Source: Candidatus Aegiribacteria sp. | Lineage (GTDB): Bacteria; Fermentibacterota; Fermentibacteria; Fermentibacterales; JCC-6 | Assembly: GCA_030620995.1 (NCBI GenBank) | Contig: JAUXIK010000027.1 | Location: forward strand, 1 to 32,621 | Direction: 5' to 3' | Length of the DNA stretch: 32,621 bases | Shown: one piece after another, positions 1-8,932 of the stretch | Layout of the letters: every line of letters starts with the position of its first letter | Numbering within the stretch: position 1 is the first letter of the stretch | Notes under the pieces: generated by a model | What the model saw: only the letters and a program-made list of their open reading frames with translations | What the model was told of the DNA's origin: nothing | The model's database searches: none | Made by a program: the position numbers and the translations under genes

Positions 1-209
1 GTACTATCGATTATCGAGGCGGCGTACTGTTTGCCCTGGAGGTCGAAGATTCCTGTGCAGTAGGTAAGGCCGGGGCCTGCCCAAGTGCTGTTTTCAGACA
101 TGTCCCATATGAGGATGTCGTCATCCCATAGCGGAAGTGGATTATCCTGCGGGGCTAAAACACCCGGCACACCTGAAACGAGAAGATACAAACAAGCGAA
201 AGCAATCAT
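1..209 (-). CDS. Secreted protein, N-terminal fragment (runs off the left edge)
   Basis: The frame is open on the minus strand from an ATG at 209-207 to the window edge, giving the first 69 residues of a protein that continues outside. The start follows a GGGAG ribosome-binding site about 6 nt upstream. The first 20 or so residues (MIAFACLYLLVSGVPGVLA) form a hydrophobic signal peptide with a plausible cleavage site after VLA. The mature part begins PQDNPLPLWDDD and is rich in Trp, Asp and Tyr, as in extracellular beta-rich proteins. No family can be named from this fragment. It lies 104 nt downstream of the TPR gene on the same strand. That gap contains a TATAAT-like hexamer (282-277, minus), so it may have its own promoter. 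Confidence 0.7.
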   Translation of the reverse strand, partial: MIAFACLYLLVSGVPGVLAPQDNPLPLWDDDILIWDMSENSTWAGPGLTYCTGIFDLQGKQYAASIIDS

Positions 210-313
210 AAGAAGCTCCCTTCAATATCTCAATAGATATCATATTACAATCTATTTTATGAATATAGAATACGGCATTATATGGTGTACGGCAAGTGGC
301 AGCGGATCAGGAA

Positions 314-823
314 CTATTCCTCTTCTTCGCCCATCCATATACCTTTATCAAGAAGCTTCCATACCGGTTTACCTGTGATTTCTTTAAGATCTTCCAGTAC
401 ATCAAGCTGTGTGGGATCGACCTGCAGAGATTGTGTAAACATATCAACAGCTTCCTCATCCTGCGCGATGATGGCGAACAGTCTGCCCATGGCGTTGTAC
501 GCTTCGGTGAGTTCAGGGTCGAGTTCCGCGGCCTGTTCGAGTAGTTCCATCGCGTTATCGATCATTTCCTGTTCATCAAGCTCTATGTCCCAGATCTCCG
601 CTGTGGGGATATTGTCAAGTAAAGACATAGACCAGCAGAGCCCCTTGCCAAGGTATGCGAGGGGATTATCCGGATCAAGCTCCAATACTGAATTGTATAG
701 GGCGAGCGCTTCCTCCGGGCTGCGGTCTTTCCTCATATGATCGGCCATGTTCAGTATGGCATCAATATCGGTTAGCTCTGACTTTTTTTGATCCTCAAGC
801 ATTTTTCTGGTTTTTCGATCCAT
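314..823 (-). CDS. Small tetratricopeptide-repeat (TPR) protein
   Basis: This 169-residue protein has no signal peptide or membrane segment and is probably cytoplasmic. Two TPR-like helical hairpins are visible: residues about 36-60, with the LELDPDNPLAYLGKG signature, and about 90-120, with AAELDPELTEAYNAMGRL. A third degenerate unit follows (SLQVDPTQLDVLEDL). The N-terminus is charged (MDRKTRKMLEDQKK) and the C-terminus ends in a run of Glu. The start is supported by a GGAGG site about 10 nt upstream. TPRs are protein-protein interaction scaffolds, but the partner cannot be told from sequence. It is divergent from recG across a 137-nt gap (824-960), and only the partial secreted-protein gene follows on its strand. 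Confidence 0.8.
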   Translation of the reverse strand: MDRKTRKMLEDQKKSELTDIDAILNMADHMRKDRSPEEALALYNSVLELDPDNPLAYLGKGLCWSMSLLDNIPTAEIWDIELDEQEMIDNAMELLEQAAELDPELTEAYNAMGRLFAIIAQDEEAVDMFTQSLQVDPTQLDVLEDLKEITGKPVWKLLDKGIWMGEEEE

Positions 824-960
824 TTACGTTTCTACCTCCACAGGTATTTTCACGGTTCCGCCTTCATTACATCCTGCGAAGCCGTTCGTCAAGCCCTGGT
901 TTAATTGCTGCCTGAACGACCCTGTATACAAGCTGTAATTCAATTAGTATCATTACTCAA

Positions 961-3024
961 ATGTTTTCGAAGGAGAACGGAGCTTCCTGGAAGGAGAATA
1001 TGCTGGAGACCGATGTCAGGTATCTCAAGGGTGTCGGACCCGCGAGGAGCAGACAATTAGCTAAACTTGACATACATACTGTCGGAGAGCTTCTTCTTCA
1101 TGTCCCGACTCAGTATCGTGACCGCAGAATAGTTACTCCAATAAGGAATCTTATCCCCGGAGAAGAATCAAATGTATCCGGGATTGTGGTGTCGAGCGGC
1201 TTATGGAAATCCCGAAAAGGGAAGAGTGTGTTCCAGGCTGAGCTTGAAGACAGTTCCGGAAGAATTAAACTATCCTTCTTCAACTGGAAATACATTGCCG
1301 GAAGACTGCAGCCCGGATCAGAGGTTATTGCCAGCGGGAAGGTCGATTTCTTCGGCGGCCTTTCAATTGTACATCCCGATCTGATTTTTCTGAACGATGA
1401 ATCAGCGGAATCACCTCTGGTACTTCCTGTTTATCCGCTTACCGCTGGAATGACCCAGGGAATAATGAGAAAACTGATGACATCAGTCATTGAAAAATAC
1501 GTGACTCATTTAAGTGAGATTCTGCCCTCTGAAGTGCTGAATTCATATGGTTTCCAGAACCGCGCTGAGGTTGTTCGTGCAGTTCATTTCCCGGAGGATC
1601 CTCTTCAGGGTGAGCAGGCCAGAAAAGTACTCGCGCTTGAAGAATTGTTTCTTTTTCAGTCCATTCTGAATCGTGTCAGAGTGAATGCCGCTCTCAGACC
1701 TGGAATACTGATTGCACCGCCACCGGATACTTTAAGCTCATTTCTTGAAAAGCTGCCTTACGAACTTACGAATGCTCAGAAGAAAGCGGTAAGAAAAGTA
1801 ACTGAAGAGCTTTCCCGGAGTGTACCTATGAGAAGGCTGCTTCAGGGAGATGTGGGTTCAGGAAAGACAGTTATAGCCGCCGCTGCATGTGCTTTGTGCT
1901 GTGGAGCCGGTTATCAGGTCGCTGTTGTGGCTCCGACCGAAGTACTGGCCGCCCAGCACTGCAAAACACTCAGAGGGATGCTGGAGCCGATTGGCATCAG
2001 ATGTGATCTTCTAACAGGCGGAACAACCGGCTCAGTGAGGAAGTCTATCTCAGGATCACTGGAAGATGGTTCACTGGATGTTCTGATAGGCACTCACGCC
2101 GTATTGGAGGATACGGTAGTAATTCCAGAACTTGGACTGTGTATTATTGACGAGCAGCACAAATTCGGAGTGGAGCAGAGGGAGAAACTCCTGGCCGGTC
2201 GTCAGCCGTGCCCGCATCTTTTGATTATGTCCGCGACACCAATACCCAGAACACTTGCTATGACAGTATATGGCGATCTTGACATTACTCTGATTGATGA
2301 GATGCCTCCAGGCAGGGGTAGAATATATACCCTCGTGATGAGCAGAGACAGAAGAAGTGAGGTGTACAGTTCCCTCCTGAAAAGACTTGAGCTTGGAGAA
2401 CGGGCGTACATTGTCTATCCGTTGCGGGAGGCTTCTGAGGAACTTGATCTGAAGGATGCCACAACATCCTTCCAGGTACTCAGAGATGGACCGCTGGGGA
2501 AATACAACGTTGGTCTGCTGACAGGCGCTATGAAAGCATCCGAAAAGCTCGATGTTACGCGTAGATTCGCATCCGGTGATATCTCGGTGCTGGTCAGTAC
2601 AACTGTGATAGAGGTTGGGCTTGATGTTCCCGAGGCTACAGTAATGATTGTTGTGAATGCTGAGCGGTTCGGACTGAGCCAGCTTCATCAGCTGCGCGGA
2701 AGAATAGGCAGGGGAGAAAAAGATTCATGGTGTTTTCTCATGAAGGGTTACCAGTGTGGAATTGAGTCTGCGCAACGCCTGTCCGTTCTGGCCTCAACCG
2801 ATAATGGTTTCAGAATCGCGGAGAAAGATCTGGAATTGAGAGGTCCTGGAGACATAATTGGTACTAAGCAGCACGGCATTCCAGTTTTCAGGATTGCTTC
2901 ACTGCTCACCGATGCGGACCTGATAGAGAAGGCTTTTGAACTGGCTTCTGGTAACGGTTCAGGGAAACCTTTGATGCAGGAATACAGGTGGCGTTTCGGC
3001 CATCTGGATATTCCAGGAATCTGA
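961..3024 (+). CDS. recG: ATP-dependent DNA helicase RecG
   Basis: RecG is the superfamily-2 helicase that remodels stalled replication forks and Holliday junctions. The 687-residue length matches the family. The N-terminal wedge/OB domain covers about residues 15-240, including a helix-hairpin-helix-like start (YLKGVGPARSRQLAKL). The helicase core follows: Walker A GDVGSGKT at about 296-303, the DEQH box at about 397-400 (DEQHKFGVEQR), motif III SATPIPRT at about 423, and motif VI QLRGRIGRG at about 577. A C-terminal ELRGPGDIIGTKQHG segment is also typical of RecG. The start is uncertain. ATG 961 has no good ribosome site, whereas the in-frame ATG at 1000 has AAGGAG just 3 nt upstream and better matches the family N-terminus. 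The gene stands alone, with 161 nt before the next gene. Confidence 0.97.
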   Translation: MFSKENGASWKENMLETDVRYLKGVGPARSRQLAKLDIHTVGELLLHVPTQYRDRRIVTPIRNLIPGEESNVSGIVVSSGLWKSRKGKSVFQAELEDSSGRIKLSFFNWKYIAGRLQPGSEVIASGKVDFFGGLSIVHPDLIFLNDESAESPLVLPVYPLTAGMTQGIMRKLMTSVIEKYVTHLSEILPSEVLNSYGFQNRAEVVRAVHFPEDPLQGEQARKVLALEELFLFQSILNRVRVNAALRPGILIAPPPDTLSSFLEKLPYELTNAQKKAVRKVTEELSRSVPMRRLLQGDVGSGKTVIAAAACALCCGAGYQVAVVAPTEVLAAQHCKTLRGMLEPIGIRCDLLTGGTTGSVRKSISGSLEDGSLDVLIGTHAVLEDTVVIPELGLCIIDEQHKFGVEQREKLLAGRQPCPHLLIMSATPIPRTLAMTVYGDLDITLIDEMPPGRGRIYTLVMSRDRRSEVYSSLLKRLELGERAYIVYPLREASEELDLKDATTSFQVLRDGPLGKYNVGLLTGAMKASEKLDVTRRFASGDISVLVSTTVIEVGLDVPEATVMIVVNAERFGLSQLHQLRGRIGRGEKDSWCFLMKGYQCGIESAQRLSVLASTDNGFRIAEKDLELRGPGDIIGTKQHGIPVFRIASLLTDADLIEKAFELASGNGSGKPLMQEYRWRFGHLDIPGI

Positions 3025-3108
3025 TGAATTTTCCAGAGGTTGTCACAGGTATGCTTCCGTTCCTATCTTTGTATACTTGGAGGGATGGTATTTCAAATTA
3101 CGGGGTAC

Positions 3109-3136
3109 TTGACATAGGAGTCATAAGAAATACAAT
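3109..3136 (+). promoter_or_regulatory. Sigma70-type promoter upstream of the TPR/PEGA/TonB-C gene
   Basis: A perfect TTGACA -35 box (3109-3114) is followed by a 16-nt spacer and TACAAT (3131-3136, five of six matches to TATAAT). It lies about 50 nt before the start codon of the next gene, in the 161-nt gap after recG. It probably drives the TPR/PEGA protein, hsp20, lon and the lipoprotein as one operon. The call is from consensus match only. Confidence 0.65.
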
Positions 3137-3185
3137 TTGATGTAAATTATAGCTGACTCACAGCATTGCAATCAGAGGGAGCAGG

Positions 3186-5360
3186 TTGGAGATGGGCTTA
3201 GGAGATGATAAGGTAAAGAAACTGCTGCAAACTGCAGGAATGCAGATACAGCAAGGTGAACGCAGTGAAGCTCTTAGGACATATCGAAAAGCTCTTGAAC
3301 TCGATCCGGATAATCAACAGATACTGGACAGGATCAATACTGTTGAGCGTGAAATCTCAGCAATGGAAAAGTTCAATAAGAGCAGATCCACCAGGGTACA
3401 CAGTGCTGGAAGGAACATTTCATCATCCGGATTCGTGGATGACTGTATTAAGAGATCAGATGAAGCAAGCAGGGCTGGTGACGAAGTAAGAGCCCTGCAG
3501 GAGCTGGAGCGAGCAAAACGTCACGATCCTGATAATAAACTCGTAAAGAATAAGATACGAATTGTTAAACGATTAATCAAAATAAACGAACTGGCAGATC
3601 TTGTTCGAAACAGGTTGAAATCCAACGATCCAATAACCGCACTGGAGAATATCAAGCGCGCTTTTGATATCTGGCCTTCAGCACCTGTTCTTCGTGAATT
3701 GCTTGATCTTATGGAAAAATATCAGCCAACAGCAGTTATAACGGAGAAAAAGAAACCGGAAACCGGGATTCCTGTTGAAAAGCGTGCTGAAGTAAAAGCA
3801 GAGGAAGAGCCTGTTGTTACTCCTATCCCGATTCCATCTGGTCCGCCAGAAAAGAAATACGAAAAACCGGCTGAGGATAAGAAGAAGAAAGCGGCAAAGC
3901 CTGCTCCTGATAAGAAGAAGAAAGCGGCAAAGCCTGTACCTGATAAGAAGAAAAAAGCGGTAAAACCAGTTCCGGATAAGAAGAAGAAACCTGCTCCATT
4001 ACCTGAACCGGAAAAGGGCGGGAAGAACAGGATTTATTTGATCGTTGGAGCGGTTGTTCTATTAGCGATCATCGTGTTCGCAGTGATAAAGCTTGCGGGA
4101 GGACCTGCAACTGAACCTGAGGTAATTGAATACATTCCACCGCAGCCTTTCACGGAAACAATTGTAGTACAGGGAGCGGCAGATGTTAATCTTACGCTCG
4201 ATGGAGCGCTAATTCAGGAGACCAGTCCAGGCGTCTTTGTATTAAGTGATACTTTATTCAATGAGAGAATTATAGAAATTTCTTCCGAGGGTTTTGAAAC
4301 CATAATCCTGAATCCCAGATTCGAAGAAGCACAGGTAAACGAGGACACGCTGATGCTTGATTCACTCGGAACCTCACTTGTTCAGATTACCATGAGTTAC
4401 ACAATGCCTGAAGGAGAGGACGATCCTGGACTTGAAGCGGTGCTTTTCCTTATTGATGGAGAAGAAATAGAAAGTAACATTGATTCCATTCTGACAGGTA
4501 CACATGTATTCGAAGCAGAACTTGCAGGATACAGAGTCATGCCGGAATCAGTTCTTGTGGTACGGAATATCGATTTCGAACATAATCTTAACATCCTTGC
4601 TGCAGAGCAATCACAGATTACTCTTCAGCTTTCATCTGATACGCCCGGGAATGCCAGTTTCCTTATTGATGGAAGCCGTGTGGCAACAGGACGCAGGATG
4701 ACTGAGGTACTTCCTTTCGGAAGTTATTACATTCAGGTCCAGATGGATAACAGGGAAGAATGGGGCGCTTCGATCAATCTGGGGCAGGATGGTTACAACA
4801 GAACAATCTCGCTTGCAGAGCTGATCCTTCCCGGCCAGCTGATGGTTGGACCGGAACCCTGGTCTGATGTTTATGTAGATGGTGCACATGTGGGAACTAC
4901 ACCATTTGGAGGTGTGGAACTTGAACCTGGTACATACACGGTCAGGCTCTCAAATCCTGGTTTTGAGAATGATGTTCATACTGTGGAAATAACAGCAGGT
5001 GAAACGTCAGCGATACAATTCAATGCTGTTTCAATTGAGGAAGTGGTGGAAGATACTGTCGAAGCAGGCCCTGTTGAGGATTTACCCATATCATCACCTT
5101 TCGCGATCCAGCAGACTCTTCCTGTGGTTCCATCACTGGCGAGTACCAGGGGAGATCTGCATGGTTACGTTACTCTTGCGGTTTTCGTTGGAGCTGATGG
5201 ATTGGTGAAGAATGTCACCATAGTGAATGATCCTCTGGGACTGGGATGCGGTCAGGCAGCTGCTGATGCTGTTAGTAACTGGGTCTTCAGCCCGGCGATG
5301 CAAGGTTCTCAGCCGGTTGAAGTCACTACTAACGTCCAGGTCCGATTCGATATCGAATAG
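3186..5360 (+). CDS. TPR - Lys/Pro repeat - TM - PEGA - TonB C-terminal domain membrane protein
   Basis: This is a 724-residue modular protein. Residues about 1-60 and 85-190 hold TPR-like helices (ALELDPDNQQI, RAKRHDPDNKL, RAFDIWPSAPVL). Residues about 231-270 are an 11-residue DKKKKAAKPAP repeat. Residues about 282-306 are one membrane helix (IYLIVGAVVLLAIIVFAVI). Periplasmic PEGA-like beta modules follow at about 322-372, 476-520 and 553-616; the clearest is DVYVDGAHVGTTPFGG. The last 70 residues (656-724) match the TonB C-terminal domain (GYVTLAVFVGADGLVKNVTI ... WVFSPA). The likely topology is TPRs in the cytoplasm and PEGA plus TonB-C in the periplasm. Canonical TonB instead places its Pro/Lys spacer after the membrane helix. 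No ExbB/ExbD is nearby, so energy transduction is unproven. The start may be TTG 3186 or ATG 3192; GAGGGAG precedes both. It has its own promoter and is followed by hsp20 after 10 nt. Confidence 0.82.
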   Translation: MEMGLGDDKVKKLLQTAGMQIQQGERSEALRTYRKALELDPDNQQILDRINTVEREISAMEKFNKSRSTRVHSAGRNISSSGFVDDCIKRSDEASRAGDEVRALQELERAKRHDPDNKLVKNKIRIVKRLIKINELADLVRNRLKSNDPITALENIKRAFDIWPSAPVLRELLDLMEKYQPTAVITEKKKPETGIPVEKRAEVKAEEEPVVTPIPIPSGPPEKKYEKPAEDKKKKAAKPAPDKKKKAAKPVPDKKKKAVKPVPDKKKKPAPLPEPEKGGKNRIYLIVGAVVLLAIIVFAVIKLAGGPATEPEVIEYIPPQPFTETIVVQGAADVNLTLDGALIQETSPGVFVLSDTLFNERIIEISSEGFETIILNPRFEEAQVNEDTLMLDSLGTSLVQITMSYTMPEGEDDPGLEAVLFLIDGEEIESNIDSILTGTHVFEAELAGYRVMPESVLVVRNIDFEHNLNILAAEQSQITLQLSSDTPGNASFLIDGSRVATGRRMTEVLPFGSYYIQVQMDNREEWGASINLGQDGYNRTISLAELILPGQLMVGPEPWSDVYVDGAHVGTTPFGGVELEPGTYTVRLSNPGFENDVHTVEITAGETSAIQFNAVSIEEVVEDTVEAGPVEDLPISSPFAIQQTLPVVPSLASTRGDLHGYVTLAVFVGADGLVKNVTIVNDPLGLGCGQAAADAVSNWVFSPAMQGSQPVEVTTNVQVRFDIE
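3876..3989 (+). repeat. 33-bp in-frame tandem repeat (Lys/Ala/Pro-rich linker)
   Basis: Three full 33-bp units start at 3876, 3909 and 3942, and a partial fourth starts at 3975. Each begins with a GATAAGAAGAA-like string and encodes DKKKKAAKPAP or a close variant. Units 1 and 2 are nearly identical in DNA, so copy number may change by slippage. The repeat lies on the cytoplasmic side of the membrane helix. Confidence 0.9.
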
Positions 5361-5370
5361 TACCGCAACC

Positions 5371-5754
5371 ATGTTTCAGTTACACTGGATGTACGGTAAC
5401 TGGACACCTGCTATTGATATTTATAAAGCACAAAATGCATGGCTGGTGTATGTTGAACTCCCTGGATTATCATCGAGTGATATAGAACTGATTGTTTTTC
5501 CTGACGGTTTTGCTATCAGAGGAACCAGGATACCACCGGAAAAGGGACTTATCGCAGAAAAGCTTGAGATTTTCACAGGAGCATTCCACCGTGAGATTCA
5601 TCTTCCGGGAAAGGTTGATATACCTGAAGTTACCGCATTGATGAAAAATGGAATTCTCTACATTAAACTTCCTGAATTGAATCGGACACGTTTCGGGGTT
5701 TCCGTAAGCAGTCCCGAGGAGTTTTTAATAACAATAAAGGATAAAGGAGAGTAA
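5371..5754 (+). CDS. Small heat-shock protein (Hsp20/alpha-crystallin family)
   Basis: This 127-residue protein carries an alpha-crystallin domain over about residues 10-110. Hallmarks are WTPAIDIYKAQNAWLVYVEL near the start, the ELPGLSSSDIEL turn, and the family A-x-x-x-N-G-I-L motif (ALMKNGILYIKLPE) near residue 95. Such proteins are ATP-independent holdases that keep unfolding proteins soluble. The ATG at 5371 is chosen because it matches the family N-terminus. A longer open frame upstream lies inside the preceding gene and is not credible. No strong ribosome site is visible, so translation is probably coupled to the upstream gene that ends 10 nt before. The stop codon directly abuts the lon ATG. 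Pairing with lon suggests a proteostasis operon. A C-terminal I-x-I anchor is not obvious. Confidence 0.9.
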   Translation: MFQLHWMYGNWTPAIDIYKAQNAWLVYVELPGLSSSDIELIVFPDGFAIRGTRIPPEKGLIAEKLEIFTGAFHREIHLPGKVDIPEVTALMKNGILYIKLPELNRTRFGVSVSSPEEFLITIKDKGE

Positions 5755-8097
5755 ATGGTTCGGGAAAGCACTCTGGAACTTCCAGAAATATTGCCGATTC
5801 TGCCAAATCCAAATGGAGTTGTGTATCCATACACCATAATTCCCCGCACAATAACCAATTTCGAAACAGTCGAGCTTGTTGATGATGCTGTCAGGGGAGA
5901 TAAGATGATCGGCCTGGTTTGTGTTAAGAAAACCGTTGATCGACAGATTGTACCAGCTGATCTGTACAGGATAGGTACAGTAACCGGTATTGACAGACTG
6001 TATCGGTTTCCAGGGGATATTATCAGGTTGCACCTGAGAGGGCTTGCCAGATTCAGAATACTTGAATTTGTTGATTCAAACGCTCCATATCTGTTAGCCA
6101 GGGTGAAAAAACTGGAAACGGTATATCCCGAGAGTGATATCGAACTCGATGCCTGGCAGAATACTATTGTGATGCAATTGAAGCAGATTTTCGAGCTTAC
6201 CAGGAGCATCCCTGATGATTCGCAGTTCATAGAACTGTCTAACGATCCCGAAAAACTCAGTTTCCTGGCAGCAAGCAGGATAGAGGCCAACATAGAAGAC
6301 AAACAGAAGATTCTTGAAGCTGATAGTATTCTTGAGCGCCTCAGGCAGTTATCCGGAATAATGGAGAAAGAAATCAGGATCCTTAAACTTCGCAATAAAA
6401 TTCAGGGACAGGTCAGGAATGAGATTGAGAAGGATCAGAAGGAATATATTCTAAAGGAGCAGCTTAAAGCTATTCAGAAAGAACTGGGGGGAGAAAGCGA
6501 AAACCCGGAAGCCGAGGAGCTCAAGGAGAGGATTTTAAAGAAGAAGCTTCCCGATCAGGTCAGAAAAGCTGCCGATGAAGAACTCGACAGATTGACAAAA
6601 ATGCATCCCGGCATTCCTGAAGTTGCTGTTATCCGGAATTATGTCGAATGGATTCTTAGTCTGCCCTGGATGGAAAGCACAAAAGATAAGCTGAATATTG
6701 CCAGAGCAAGATCAGTTCTGGAGAAAGACCATTACGATCTTAAGGATGTGAAGGAGCGAGTGCTTGAGTTTCTGGCAGTTCGTAAGCTGAACCCTGAGGG
6801 CAAGGCTCCCATTCTTTGTTTTGTGGGACCTCCCGGTGTCGGCAAGACCTCCATGGGAAGAAGTATCGCGAGGTCTCTCGGTCGCAAATTCGTTCGACTT
6901 TCATTGGGTGGAGTTCACGACGAAGCGGAGATCAGGGGACACAGAAGGACTTATATTGGAGCGATGCCCGGCAAGATAATCCAGGGCTTGAAGGAGGCAG
7001 GAAGCAATAATCCCGTTTTCATGCTCGATGAAGTTGACAAGATAGGCAGTGACTTCAGAGGTGATCCAACTTCTGCTCTGCTGGAAGTACTTGATCCCGA
7101 ACAGAACTATTCTTTCAGAGATAACTATATGAATGTTCCATTCGACCTAAGCTCCGTGCAGTTCATTACTACCGCGAATCGACTCGATACAATACCCTCA
7201 CCACTGAAGGACAGGATGGAGATCATCCGGATTCCTGGATATACAGCGGATGAAAAACTGGAGATAGCACGAAGGTATCTTGTACGCAGACAAATGACCA
7301 ACGCAGGTCTTACGGGCAAGACGCTCAGATTTCTGAAGAGCGGAATAAGTCAGATTATATCAAGCCACACGCGTGAAGCAGGCGTAAGAGAACTTGAACG
7401 AACCATTGGCAAGATTTGCAGAAAAACTGCGATGAGACTTGCCGAAGGTAATGATGACCTTGTTATAGTCAAGCCATCACGGTTGCACGAGTTTCTTGGT
7501 CCCAGGAAATTCACCCACGAAAGAATTGCGGATAAACCCTGTATTGGAGTAGCCGTTGGACTTGCCTGGACTCCCGCTGGAGGGGAGATTCTTCTTATCG
7601 AAACCATAATAATGGAAGGCAAGGGAGAGCTTAAGCTGACAGGGCAGTTAGGACAGGTGATGAAGGAATCAGCTCATGCCGCTCTGTCCTGGATACGAAC
7701 ACATTCAATAAAGTACGGAATTGATCTTGATTTCAAGAAGGTTGATATTCATCTGCATGTCCCGGCCGGCGCGACTCCAAAGGATGGGCCTTCAGCAGGA
7801 GTGGCTATAACGATATCAATGTTATCAGCCCTGACTCGAAAACCTGTTGTTGCCGATATGGCCGTTACCGGTGAAATCAGTCTTCACGGAAAAGTCATGC
7901 CCGTCGGGGGTATCAAGGAAAAAATCCTTGGCGCTCTTGCTGCCGGAATACACAAAGTGTTTATTCCGGAGGAGAATGGCAGAAACCTGAATGAAATTCC
8001 CGAGAATATCCGTAGTAAAATGGAGTTTGAGCTGGTGAAAAACGTTCAGGATGTTATACCAAGCTTCATTCCCGGACTGAAAGAGGTTGATAGATGA
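5755..8097 (+). CDS. lon: ATP-dependent Lon protease
   Basis: Lon is the cytoplasmic AAA+ serine protease that degrades misfolded and regulatory proteins. The 780-residue product has the full bacterial (LonA) layout. An N-terminal LAN substrate-binding domain (about 10-200) is followed by a coiled coil (about 205-265, [18 protein letters not shown]). The AAA+ module has Walker A GPPGVGKT at 358-365 (Lys364) and Walker B FMLDEVDK with Asp425/Glu426. The protease domain has catalytic Ser680 in PKDGPSAG and Lys723 in GGIKEK. The 43-residue Ser-Lys spacing equals that of the E. coli enzyme. An AAGGAG site sits before the ATG, which immediately follows the hsp20 stop codon. The 3' end overlaps the next gene by 4 nt. 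Confidence 0.98.
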   Translation: MVRESTLELPEILPILPNPNGVVYPYTIIPRTITNFETVELVDDAVRGDKMIGLVCVKKTVDRQIVPADLYRIGTVTGIDRLYRFPGDIIRLHLRGLARFRILEFVDSNAPYLLARVKKLETVYPESDIELDAWQNTIVMQLKQIFELTRSIPDDSQFIELSNDPEKLSFLAASRIEANIEDKQKILEADSILERLRQLSGIMEKEIRILKLRNKIQGQVRNEIEKDQKEYILKEQLKAIQKELGGESENPEAEELKERILKKKLPDQVRKAADEELDRLTKMHPGIPEVAVIRNYVEWILSLPWMESTKDKLNIARARSVLEKDHYDLKDVKERVLEFLAVRKLNPEGKAPILCFVGPPGVGKTSMGRSIARSLGRKFVRLSLGGVHDEAEIRGHRRTYIGAMPGKIIQGLKEAGSNNPVFMLDEVDKIGSDFRGDPTSALLEVLDPEQNYSFRDNYMNVPFDLSSVQFITTANRLDTIPSPLKDRMEIIRIPGYTADEKLEIARRYLVRRQMTNAGLTGKTLRFLKSGISQIISSHTREAGVRELERTIGKICRKTAMRLAEGNDDLVIVKPSRLHEFLGPRKFTHERIADKPCIGVAVGLAWTPAGGEILLIETIIMEGKGELKLTGQLGQVMKESAHAALSWIRTHSIKYGIDLDFKKVDIHLHVPAGATPKDGPSAGVAITISMLSALTRKPVVADMAVTGEISLHGKVMPVGGIKEKILGALAAGIHKVFIPEENGRNLNEIPENIRSKMEFELVKNVQDVIPSFIPGLKEVDR

Positions 8098-8822
8098 TAA
8101 GGAGCATTACTGTCTCATTTCTGCTTGTTGCCGTACTGTCTCTGGTGCCTGGATGTAAAGATCCCTCGGATCGTATGATTACATCTGAAGGTCAGGCGGT
8201 TTGCGGTAAACTGGAAAGCATCAGTGGGCGCAGTGTTATTTTTGAATCCTCAAATGTTACAGTTAACCGGGATGAAGCCAGAATCTTTCTTAGAGATAAT
8301 GCGGGAACATATAGAGGTTCTGTATCTTACACTGACGGTGTTCTCTCGATTATCACAGATTCAGGAGAGAGAAACTTTCCGGCTGGTGATGTGCAAACCA
8401 TTATATGGAGTGGAAGTAATAACGAAACCTCAATCAGAATCGATGTTCCAGCGGTAGACGGATGGGTAAGAACAGGCATGCATGTAAGTGATGGTGATAT
8501 TCTATCTATCACCGCGACAGGAAACGTTACTTTAGAGACGGGTAACTGCGGACCATCCGGAATTGAATTGTTTTCAACGGCTAATGCTCTTATGCCCGGG
8601 GCGACTAATGGTCAATTGATCATGATGGTCTCCGAATCTGAGCCTGTTGCTGCGGGCAGCGCCTGGACAGGCACTTCTCCCGGCACCGGAGAGTTGATGC
8701 TGGCTGTTAACATTCCGGATAGAGAATCAACATCAGGATGCGGTGGGATTTATTGCGTGACAGTATTAAAGACCGCCGGTACTGACTCCGGGAATTCAGT
8801 TATTTATCTTGCGAAAAGATAA
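8094..8822 (+). CDS. Lipoprotein with PA-IL (LecA)-like carbohydrate-binding domain
   Basis: The 242-residue product starts with a lipoprotein signal peptide. A hydrophobic stretch (SFLLVAVLSLVPG) ends in a lipobox with acylated Cys21. Residues about 30-105 look like a small beta domain that recurs in envelope proteins (GQAVCGKLESISGRSVIF). Residues about 112-226 resemble the PA-IL/LecA-like galactose-binding jelly roll: VPAVDGWVRTGMHVSDGD, an ITATGNV strand, the NGQLIMMV strand, and TGELMLAVNIPD near the end. It is therefore probably an envelope-anchored glycan- or ligand-binding protein. The domain call is from pattern memory, and Ca/sugar ligands were not verified. The gene overlaps lon by 4 nt (ATGATAA) and should be translationally coupled to it. 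It ends 2 nt before a hairpin. Confidence 0.72.
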   Translation: MIRSITVSFLLVAVLSLVPGCKDPSDRMITSEGQAVCGKLESISGRSVIFESSNVTVNRDEARIFLRDNAGTYRGSVSYTDGVLSIITDSGERNFPAGDVQTIIWSGSNNETSIRIDVPAVDGWVRTGMHVSDGDILSITATGNVTLETGNCGPSGIELFSTANALMPGATNGQLIMMVSESEPVAAGSAWTGTSPGTGELMLAVNIPDRESTSGCGGIYCVTVLKTAGTDSGNSVIYLAKR

Positions 8823-8823
8823 T

Positions 8824-8841
8824 ATCAGCAAAAATGCTGAT
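8824..8841 (+). terminator. Hairpin after the lon-lipoprotein operon, possible terminator
   Basis: A perfect 7-bp inverted repeat, ATCAGCA and TGCTGAT, is separated by an AAAA loop and begins 2 nt after the stop codon. Only a short TTT follows, and the next promoter starts at once. It is a weak intrinsic terminator at best. Confidence 0.4.
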
Positions 8842-8870
8842 TTGACTTGAGCAAACTACGAACTTAGAAT
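8842..8870 (+). promoter_or_regulatory. Sigma70-type promoter for the LysM gene cluster
   Basis: TTGACT (8842-8847), a 17-nt spacer and TAGAAT (8865-8870) each match the consensus at five of six positions. They lie about 63 nt upstream of the LysM gene's ATG. The promoter directly abuts the hairpin that ends the previous operon and probably drives the cluster from 8933 to 12985. Confidence 0.6.
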
Positions 8871-8932
8871 ATTATGAAGTTATGAAATTCGTGTTGCTTG
8901 TTCTCAATGATTTTGCGGGAGGTTAGGTTGAA

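Noticed and set aside
2071..2688. Antisense open frame of about 200 codons inside recG
   Set aside because: It lies opposite the conserved helicase core of RecG and shows no motif of its own.
5227..5370. Extended N-terminus for the Hsp20 gene
   Set aside because: The upstream part lies within the TonB-C coding region in another frame, and Hsp20 similarity starts only near 5371.
5658..6395. Long antisense open frame opposite hsp20/lon
   Set aside because: The opposite strand encodes a clear Hsp20 end and Lon N-terminus. The antisense product is low-complexity Ser/Ile-rich with no family resemblance.
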